From positions 1 to 29,085 of the forward strand of contig CAZXQI010000041.1 of the NCBI GenBank assembly GCA_964643005.1: a stretch of 29,085 bases of DNA, given 5' to 3'. The position numbers and the translations under genes were made by a program. Shown here in pieces: positions 24,001-29,085 of this stretch. This DNA is from UBA6168 sp964643005 (lineage in GTDB: Bacteria > Bacteroidota > Bacteroidia > Chitinophagales > Saprospiraceae). The notes below the pieces were generated by a model. The model did no database searches. It was not told where the DNA came from and saw nothing but the letters and a program-made list of their open reading frames with translations. Each line of letters opens with the position of its first letter. Position 1 is the first letter of the stretch.

Positions 24001-26918
24001 GTATAATTTGACAGTGGGTCAATTGGCTTAAAGCTGCCAATCAGCGCAGGCGAGTTGTAATTGCACATATTCTCCAAGACGTTTGCTTCGTTAGGAGCCT
24101 CATCTGAAAATACCAGGTCCAAATTTGAGCCTTGACACCCAAAATCAGAATCGGGCACGCCTGGTCTGTCGAACAGTTTAACTGAAAGTCCATCCGGCGA
24201 AAACAGCTTCGCCGCCAAATCGCCCACCCAGCTATGGTTAGCCTTCATCCTGGCAACCACTCTCGATACGGTATAAGCATCTGAGATATTTATGCTTGCA
24301 GAAACAGTGGTAGCCTGATTATTGGGAATCGTTACAGGGAGATTAGTCGGCTGGTAGGTCGTACACTCCTCTCCGCCTGCCTGGAAGGCAAAGACGCTGA
24401 AAGCAGAGCCTGAATTACAAGGATTTATACCGCTTACCCGCCAGTAGTACACCTGTTCCTGCGCCGTGACTAAGCTGGGGGTGTAGCTGTTTTCGCTGAC
24501 AATCGAAGATTCGAGCAGGGTATCAAAAGCGGGGTTTTCAGCGATCTCCACTAAGTACGATGTGGCGTCCGACAATTCCTGCCAACTCAGAGTGGGATTA
24601 AAGTCAACGCCCAACGCTCCATTTGGAGGAGTGGAAAGGACGACCTTCGACTGTAAGGAATCGAATATAGCCAGTTCTATCAAACTCGTTTTCTCAATGC
24701 TTCCACTGATGCCGGTTATGGTAAGCGTATAGCTTTCGGCCTGAGCGTCCTGGAGGTTTCCAATGGTCAGTTCAACAAGGGAAGGGGGAGTCGTCTCTAC
24801 CGCGCTAAAGTTCGCCGTAGCTCCTGTCGGCAATCCCGATACCGAGAGGCTCACATTTTCGTCGTAACCGCTAACTTGTTGTACACTAATAGAGTAAACG
24901 GCCTCTCCTGTTTTGCAAATAGATGCGCTCTGCGGCGTCGTTTCCAGCGCAAAAGAAGGCGGCGACGTAATCGTGAAATTTTGATTGGAAATATCAAAAA
25001 AGATATTTCCCTTTCCCTTCACCATGACCCTGGCTTTGTTGGTGGTATTGGGGATATTATCGGGAACCAGCACCTGCTCCGTTCCGTCGTTGGCTGTGCC
25101 AGAAGAGAGCGTATAGGGGTAGGTATATCCTCCGTCAACAGAAAGGAAAATCTCCACCTGCGAACAACTAACCGGCGCTGCATTGGTGTTGGCCACATTC
25201 CAGGTAACCGCCTGCATAGAGCCGGCTGCCCAGGAAACGCTGGAAGTATTCGGAGCAGTCACCAGGAAAGGCCCGGCGCCGCCGCTCACCGTCAGGGTCA
25301 CGTCGGCCTCGTCTGTACATCCGGCGCCTGGAAAATTATCTCTCACAGTACAGCGGAAACTCAGGGTTCTGCCAACGGAGGGCAACACTTCCCAGGTGGG
25401 GTTTACATTATTGACGATAGCGTCCAGATTTGGAAAATACCGCGAAGGCGAAGTATTCGGCGAAAAGCTACGGAATACCGGCCCAGCAGTATGCGTCGAA
25501 ACAGGAGGATGGCTGACCGGCTGGGGATCCATCTGCTCCCAGGCATAGGTCAATACATCGCCATCGGGGTCGCTGCCTACGGCAGTGAGCACAAAAGGCG
25601 TTGACTTCGGAATAGTATAGGAGCCGGATGGGACTGTAACGCTGGGTGAATTATTTCCTGTGATAGTGGTTTCAGCGCAGGTATTGCCGTAGGAAGTAAT
25701 AAAGGAATATATTTCATCCAAACTAATCGCATGAAAATTATCAATGCTGTGATTCTCAATATTGGGCGCACAAACGCCGGCATAGCCCATGATGGTAATC
25801 CCGCTCCCAGGCTCCATTGCCGTAGGGTCATAGCGGTTACAATCATTGTTTTGCGTGTGGTCTCCGCCAAACTGATGCCCCATTTCATGGCAGACATAGT
25901 CAATCCAGAATGGGTCGCCGGTGGGATTTGATCTGCCTGTGACGCCCCCTCCTTTATAATTACCACATACCGACTGGAGATAAGCAACGCCGCCGCCGCC
26001 GGTTGAGAAAACATGACCTATATCATAGTTGGCAAAACCGATGATGTTGTTACAGGTAGTTTGATTCTGCCCCAGCATCGTGCTTCCATTATTATTGGTG
26101 TAAGGGTCGGTATTCGCATTGAGAAAAATGAGTAGGTCGGTATTGGGAACCAACACCAAAGTGACCGCTATCTCTCTTTCGTAAACTCCATTGACTCTGG
26201 CGATGGCCAGATTAAATTCAGCCATCACCGACGCTACGGTTCCTCCGTGGTATTGGGCATATTCTCCCGTACAGGCGAGCGCCAGGTCGTAAGTGCGCAA
26301 TTTGCAGTCTCCCCCCGACGGGCCGGCCTGCAAAGGCTTGTCCGGCAGGAGCGATTTGTCCTGTGCCAGGCCGTCCAGTTCGCAATAAAACGGCTCTCCG
26401 GAAGTATAGTCTTTTTTAAAATAACTGATGTAGTGCTCTGTATCGTCCAAAGCATAAATATCTATAAAAACAGGGCTGTGACGAGCCGACAAGATCATTG
26501 CATGAAACCCCTTCTGCGAAATACCACAGCGCAGGTAAGCAGTCGGGTCTTCCATACTCCAGCCGGCAAATGAGCGGATTTCGGGAAATTTAGCTGCCAG
26601 TTCAGGGTGCATGACGGGCGCTTCCACGATTTTAAACTCCTGAAAGCTCTCCTCCGGCATGGGAATCATCAGCGTTGGGCCGGCCATCTTTTGAGATTCT
26701 GCCATTGACGAAAAGCGCAAAGGCGCCTCGTCCAAAATGTTGTTGAGCGCATCTAAGTCGAGCGATAACGTGCGATATTTCTGTGGAACGATGCGGCGCT
26801 CAGCATCCGGCCTGGCAATGGATTTCTCCTGAAAATCCTGCCAGGGATTGGTTTTAATTTGTGAAAAACCCGGGAGAGCTATTAGGAGAGATAGCAGAAG
26901 TGGGAGTATAAACTTCAT
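21084..26918 (-). CDS. secreted reprolysin-like metalloprotease with P domain, SprB-type modules and T9SS sorting domain
   Basis: A 1,944-residue exported protein. The start is ATG at 26918, which begins the signal peptide MKFILPLLLSLLIALPGFSQ; 41 in-frame codons upstream lack signal character. In order: a propeptide (about 20-205); a zincin catalytic domain with HEMGHQFGGDH (His344, Glu345, His348, His354) and Met-turn ITIMGYAGVC; Ig-like regions (about 420-740); a fibronectin III-like domain (about 757-845); a proprotein-convertase P domain (about 850-1006, including NHSWVGDLAAKLFSPDG and GTWKLDVTDSYPDDGGAL); one CSPG/cadherin-like repeat (about 1013-1117, YQHDGGASVADKFQF); five SprB-type modules (about 1118-1850); and a type A T9SS sorting domain (FPNPGDGLF...). 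Substrate unknown. A -7 box lies at 26978-26985. Confidence 0.93.
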   Translation of the reverse strand: MKFILPLLLSLLIALPGFSQIKTNPWQDFQEKSIARPDAERRIVPQKYRTLSLDLDALNNILDEAPLRFSSMAESQKMAGPTLMIPMPEESFQEFKIVEAPVMHPELAAKFPEIRSFAGWSMEDPTAYLRCGISQKGFHAMILSARHSPVFIDIYALDDTEHYISYFKKDYTSGEPFYCELDGLAQDKSLLPDKPLQAGPSGGDCKLRTYDLALACTGEYAQYHGGTVASVMAEFNLAIARVNGVYEREIAVTLVLVPNTDLLIFLNANTDPYTNNNGSTMLGQNQTTCNNIIGFANYDIGHVFSTGGGGVAYLQSVCGNYKGGGVTGRSNPTGDPFWIDYVCHEMGHQFGGDHTQNNDCNRYDPTAMEPGSGITIMGYAGVCAPNIENHSIDNFHAISLDEIYSFITSYGNTCAETTITGNNSPSVTVPSGSYTIPKSTPFVLTAVGSDPDGDVLTYAWEQMDPQPVSHPPVSTHTAGPVFRSFSPNTSPSRYFPNLDAIVNNVNPTWEVLPSVGRTLSFRCTVRDNFPGAGCTDEADVTLTVSGGAGPFLVTAPNTSSVSWAAGSMQAVTWNVANTNAAPVSCSQVEIFLSVDGGYTYPYTLSSGTANDGTEQVLVPDNIPNTTNKARVMVKGKGNIFFDISNQNFTITSPPSFALETTPQSASICKTGEAVYSISVQQVSGYDENVSLSVSGLPTGATANFSAVETTPPSLVELTIGNLQDAQAESYTLTITGISGSIEKTSLIELAIFDSLQSKVVLSTPPNGALGVDFNPTLSWQELSDATSYLVEIAENPAFDTLLESSIVSENSYTPSLVTAQEQVYYWRVSGINPCNSGSAFSVFAFQAGGEECTTYQPTNLPVTIPNNQATTVSASINISDAYTVSRVVARMKANHSWVGDLAAKLFSPDGLSVKLFDRPGVPDSDFGCQGSNLDLVFSDEAPNEANVLENMCNYNSPALIGSFKPIDPLSNYTGTNSFGTWKLDVTDSYPDDGGALTLWELELCRTTLQLDEAILLKNNILEVVQGQVATIDSSYLQADNGQGDGNFILLSLPDHGQLLLNQTVLAVGDIFTQGDIDGGLLSYQHDGGASVADKFQFDLLTSDNNWLHEATFHIVVLHDDLSISAILTQDISCFEGADGIITVLIEGGTSPFSFSLNGGEPQSANVFENLQEGTYSVVATDANGFTAEADSITLSSPPAILATVTVDGDEATITASGGSGVLQYSVESGAFQEGNVFSNLPNGTFSFYVRDENGCTETLTATIAVNTLIVSAAIAQQVSCFEGSDGIIEVIVNDGAPPYQFGINGGGFQDSNIFENLPAGTYTFTVQDGEGFSQTTLPFTLSNPDQINATAAADGYTVTISANGGTGDWQYSLDGGTFQSSNLFFPVAGGSHEVEVTDENGCSYSFTVNVDVAELSVDALASDSLLCWDSAEGVITALPNGGLGPYTYSLNGGPFQADSIFSGLPAGAYTVAIQDSGNFTAYSAIFNILAPAEIIVSQTIVGNSVTLEVVGGASPYLYSIDGGNFQPIGIFFALTQGAHNVVVLDANGCEIQDEAVITVIQPEVSASLTQGISCHDEADAIITVSAEGGVPPYQFSINGSPLQTDNVFSGLPAGDYIILVVDAADAIADILNFSISNPPVIEASASALGGAITVVAGGGVGALSYSLDGVNFQSANIFEGIENGDYTVTLQDENGCTATVNVVVNAILGASLEISQINCHDAADGQISVQAIDGGEAPYLYSINGGSFTSNSVFSNLGPGEYVIRVQDATGYTLELTAVQIAEPEAIQFDYTLEAGELTITAFGGTAPYQYSIDGGTSFQAENVFSDLAEGTYLIVVEDKNGCTVEVSLIYQPNSAKDLNRDLAFEVFPNPGDGLFILRADFPERSNLLIRVFDLTGRIVFKSEGEAAGRLEMPLDLRGLTNGAYQLYLQHGKRAGVKKLVIVR
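21363..23565 (-). repeat. five tandem SprB-type double modules in the protease gene
   Basis: The codons for the first Cys of each module lie at 23520-23522, 23079-23081, 22638-22640, 22197-22199 and 21762-21764: periods of 441, 441, 441 and 435 bases (147, 147, 147, 145 residues). Each module is two similar halves. Half A opens with (S/N)C or LLC and contains a SINGG-type turn and LPAGxY. Half B has SxDGGxFQ and ends in NGC. The sequence between copies has diverged, so the array is old rather than freshly duplicated. Confidence 0.88.
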
Positions 26919-26977
26919 AGTGAAAAAGTGTGGTTGATAATGATGAATTAAAAAAGGGGAGTTCCTACATTGGCAAG

Positions 26978-26985
26978 CAAAGGTA
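26978..26985 (-). promoter_or_regulatory. Bacteroidota -7 box for the large protease gene
   Basis: Minus-strand TACCTTTG, an exact TAnnTTTG match, with TTTT about 20 bp upstream in place of TTTG. It predicts a leader of about 55 nt to the ATG at 26918 and supports that start over the longer frame, whose first codon at 27041 would lie upstream of this promoter. Confidence 0.6.
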
Positions 26986-27143
26986 ATTTTTGGCCTATAC
27001 AATGTAAAAGGCTTTGAGGATGTTTGTAAGCTATTGGACAAGTAAAAAGGCAGTCATCCCAAAGCCTATTTCTAAAATAACATCTTTGGCGCTGTCGGAG
27101 CTTACAGGATTCCCGGCGAATAGATCCAAACTTCCCAACAATA

Positions 27144-27887
27144 ATGATAAAAAAAGACCTGCTCATTTTTGGCCGTCATCCAGTTGTTGACGCCATTAAG
27201 TCGGGAGTTAATCTCGACAAGATCTGGCTCCAGCAAGGCGTCAGGGGAGAATTTGAAAAGGAAATCCGGCAACTCTGTCGGGAGCGCGATATACCCCTGC
27301 AATACATCCCCAAAGAACGAATGAACCACATCTCAAAAGGGAATCACCAGGGCGTCATTGCCAGCCAGGCTTTGGTAACTTACTACCGCTTAGAAGACGT
27401 CGTGCCCGGTATTTTTGAAAAAGCCGAAACTCCCCTTATTCTTATCCTCGACCGGGTAACGGACGTGCGCAACTTCGGAGCCATTGCCCGCTCGGCAGAG
27501 GTCTGCGGCGCCCATGCCCTCGTCATTCCCAAAACCGGCAGCGCTCTCATCAACGCCGAGGCTATCAAAACTTCTGCCGGAGCCTTGAGCAGGCTCAGCG
27601 TATGCAGAGAAAACAGCCTCGTGACGGCCTTAGAATATCTGCAACTATCTGGAATTCAAACCTTTGCGAGCGACCTAAGAGCTTCCAAACGCATATTCGA
27701 AATAGACCTGACGGCGCCCTGCGCCATCGTCATTGGATCGGAAGATGAAGGCGTGCATCCATCTCTTTTATCCAGGGTGCAGGAGCGCTTCATCATCCCG
27801 CAAATTGGGACAAGCGACTCCTTCAATGTTTCTGTCGCCTCTGGAATTATACTGTACGAGTCTCTTCGGCAGCGAATGAAGCATTAA
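27144..27887 (+). CDS. rlmB: 23S rRNA (guanosine(2251)-2'-O)-methyltransferase RlmB
   Basis: A 247-residue SpoU/TrmH-family (SPOUT) methyltransferase. The N-terminal substrate-binding domain starts LIFGRHPVVDAIKSG. Motif 1 is DRVTDVRNFGAIARSAE (103-119), motif 2 is IVIGSEDEGVHP (195-206) and motif 3 is IPQIGTSDSFNVSVASGIILYE (218-239), which together form the knotted SAM site. The N-terminal domain and motif set match RlmB, which 2'-O-methylates G2251 in the 23S rRNA P loop, better than TrmH; the exact target is inferred from family. A near-match -7 box, CATCTTTG, lies at 27081-27088. It is divergent from the protease gene. Confidence 0.9.
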   Translation: MIKKDLLIFGRHPVVDAIKSGVNLDKIWLQQGVRGEFEKEIRQLCRERDIPLQYIPKERMNHISKGNHQGVIASQALVTYYRLEDVVPGIFEKAETPLILILDRVTDVRNFGAIARSAEVCGAHALVIPKTGSALINAEAIKTSAGALSRLSVCRENSLVTALEYLQLSGIQTFASDLRASKRIFEIDLTAPCAIVIGSEDEGVHPSLLSRVQERFIIPQIGTSDSFNVSVASGIILYESLRQRMKH

Positions 27888-27986
27888 GCTTTTAGCTGCT
27901 TAAGCAAATCAGATGGTTTCCTTAATTTTACATTTCGCCAGCGTACAATGCATTCGCCTAAATTGGGAAATCGGCTTTGAAAATGC

Positions 27987-27994
27987 TATTTTTG
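27987..27994 (+). promoter_or_regulatory. possible -7 box for the bifunctional-nuclease-family gene
   Basis: TATTTTTG fits TAnnTTTG, with TTGG about 20 bp upstream (27963-27966). The predicted leader would be about 165 nt, longer than at the other genes here, and the area is AT-rich, so chance is a real alternative. Confidence 0.35.
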
Positions 27995-28165
27995 AAAATC
28001 CAATTGCATAATTCCTTTGATTATCAGAATTTCGTAGCCCTTTTGAAAAAGGCAAAAATTAGGGGATTTTTATTGAAGGGCGGGCAAAAGTTCGAGGTCA
28101 TGCACTTACTTTTCATTGGCCCCAAGGAGTTTTGATAACGAATACCTGGTTTAACACAAAATTGT

Positions 28166-28774
28166 ATGGCATCAATGAAGAAAATAGAAATGGATATCAT
28201 CGCGCTCTCACATAGCGTGACGCAGTCACACAATTACGCGATAGTACTGGGAGAACAAAGCGGCTCCCGGCGACTACCTATCGTAATTGGAGGCTTTGAG
28301 GCGCAAGCCATCGCTGTCGCTATGGAACGCATGGCGCCCAACAGGCCATTGACCCATGATTTATTTAAAAATGCACTCGAAACCTTCTCCGTCGATCTCA
28401 AGGAAGTTGTCATCAACAATCTCTTAGACGGCGTCTTTTTCGCGCGCCTCGTCTGCGAACGGAATGGGGAAGCTGTCGAAATAGATTCCCGCACATCCGA
28501 TGCCCTGGCAATGGCTGTGCGCTTTAACTGCCCGATTTACACCTATGATTTTATCCTTGACGCAGCCGGCGTCGTACTGGAAGATGCAGAAGACCGCTCC
28601 TTAAAAGCAAGTAGCTCAAAGCCCGCTAAACACTCCATAGCTAAAGGCGCTTCCATCACAGCTTACTCGGTGTCGGAACTCACCCGCCTCTTAGAAGACG
28701 TGCTGGCCAAGGAAGATTACGAACAGGCGGCCCAAATACGAGATGAAATTAATCGAAGAAAAGAAGAAGGTTGA
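28166..28774 (+). CDS. bifunctional nuclease family (BFN/DUF151) protein with C-terminal UVR motif
   Basis: A 202-residue protein. Residues about 5-135 are a BFN/DUF151 domain: NYAIVLGEQSGSRRLPIVIG, FEAQAIAVAMERM, RPLTHDLFKN, and RTSDALAMAVRFNCPIY. Some members of this family have DNase and RNase activity in vitro; biological role in bacteria is unclear. After a Ser/Lys-rich linker (about 145-165) the C-terminus carries a UVR-type helical hairpin, SELTRLLEDVLAKEDYEQAAQIRDEINRR, as found in UvrB, UvrC and McsA, where it mediates protein contact. ATG at 28166 is used; an ATG three codons later (MKKIEMDI) is equally plausible. Cytoplasmic. Confidence 0.9.
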   Translation: MASMKKIEMDIIALSHSVTQSHNYAIVLGEQSGSRRLPIVIGGFEAQAIAVAMERMAPNRPLTHDLFKNALETFSVDLKEVVINNLLDGVFFARLVCERNGEAVEIDSRTSDALAMAVRFNCPIYTYDFILDAAGVVLEDAEDRSLKASSSKPAKHSIAKGASITAYSVSELTRLLEDVLAKEDYEQAAQIRDEINRRKEEG

Positions 28775-28805
28775 CCTTCGATAAGTAAATGAATGACGAG
28801 ATAAA

Positions 28806-28841
28806 ACAAGAGGCAAAGCTATTTTCAGCTTTGCCTCTTGT
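28806..28841. terminator. terminator hairpin after the BFN-UVR gene
   Basis: A perfect 15-bp stem, ACAAGAGGCAAAGCT (28806-28820) and AGCTTTGCCTCTTGT (28827-28841), loop ATTTTC, 31 bp after the stop. The flanks are GATAAA on one side and CGTTTATAG on the other, so it can serve both directions, better on the minus strand. Confidence 0.75.
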
Positions 28842-28896
28842 CGTTTATAGGCTCTTCGCTTTCGCTCCCTCATTTTATTTCAAAGGAAGACATTAT

Positions 28897-28925
28897 AAAA
28901 AAAACCCCGGCGAGATGCCAGGGTT
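28897..28925 (-). terminator. rho-independent terminator of tRNA-Gln
   Basis: On the minus strand the stem AACCCTGGC pairs with GCCGGGGTT (one G-U pair) around a 5-nt loop and is followed by a run of T residues (complement of 28897-28902). It begins 4 bp past the 3' end of the tRNA. Confidence 0.85.
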
Positions 28926-28929
28926 TTCG

Positions 28930-29000
28930 TTGGCTCATAAGGACTCGAACCTTAACAGACAGAACCAAAATCTGTTGTGCTACCATTACACCATGAGCCA
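28930..29000 (-). tRNA. tRNA-Gln (anticodon UUG)
   Basis: On the minus strand a 71-nt cloverleaf: acceptor TGGCTCA pairs with TGAGCCA, D arm with GTAATGGTAGC, anticodon stem ACAGA/TCTGT around loop TTTTGGT with anticodon TTG at positions 34-36, T arm with GGTTCGAGTCC, and discriminator A. The 3' CCA is not encoded (ACG follows), so it must be added after transcription. TTG reads CAA, and probably CAG by wobble. Confidence 0.95.
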
Positions 29001-29085
29001 AACTAAGATGCTTTTTTTAAAAGCGTTGAAATGGTATACTGAATTTAGTTCTTTGAGTTGTTCGTATTGATATAAGTTTGGATGG

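Noticed and set aside
26919..27041. 41-codon N-terminal extension of the large protease
   Set aside because: The extension precedes a normal signal peptide, is polar and Cys-containing, and overlaps the predicted -7 box at 26978-26985.

Overview
The window looks like a piece of a Bacteroidota chromosome, most likely a marine or sludge-type member such as the Saprospiria. The evidence is type IX secretion (T9SS) C-terminal sorting domains, SprB-type repeats, a Ctc-type bL25, no clear Shine-Dalgarno sequences, and several upstream boxes fitting the Bacteroidota -7 consensus TAnnTTTG. The phylum call is firm; the class is inference from protein style. There are no phage genes, no recognisable insertion sequence and no CRISPR array. 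Most genes are housekeeping or general metabolism.

Layout. 1-5160 (+): a SWIM zinc-finger protein, an isoaspartyl peptidase/L-asparaginase, an aspartoacylase-family zinc hydrolase and a MoxR AAA+ ATPase, separated by gaps of about 190-280 bp. 5253-7339 (-): a CNNM/CBS/CorC_HlyC membrane protein and the 3' remnant of a secreted T9SS protein. 7748-12296 (-): a probable operon running cyclase/TolB-like/TPR protein, murA, aroA. 12673-16719 (-): a GH3 beta-glucosidase and a TPR protein. 16720-17417 has no gene but holds a nested inverted repeat. 17418-18427 (-): a YgjP-type metallopeptidase and rpmH (bL34, 51 codons). 18707-20961 (+): rplY (bL25), a YafV-type omega-amidase and an NlpC/P60 lipoprotein. 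21084-26918 (-): a 1,944-residue secreted multidomain metalloprotease with five 145-147-residue SprB-type modules. 27144-28774 (+): rlmB and a bifunctional-nuclease-family protein with a UVR motif. 28930-29000 (-): tRNA-Gln(UUG).

Working together. murA and aroA are the two enolpyruvyl-transferase paralogues (peptidoglycan and aromatic biosynthesis) and lie head to tail behind a signalling-type gene. rpmH and rplY are divergent ribosomal protein genes, each with a -7-like box. The protease and the 7.3-kb remnant are T9SS cargo; no T9SS machinery gene is present.

I found no convincing new multi-gene system. The best leads are the alternating-cysteine SprB modules, a pair of inverted intergenic repeat copies that keep a small hairpin through a G-U substitution, the nested inverted repeat near 17.3 kb, an orphan terminator beside the T9SS remnant, and a MurA with Asp at the fosfomycin-target position.
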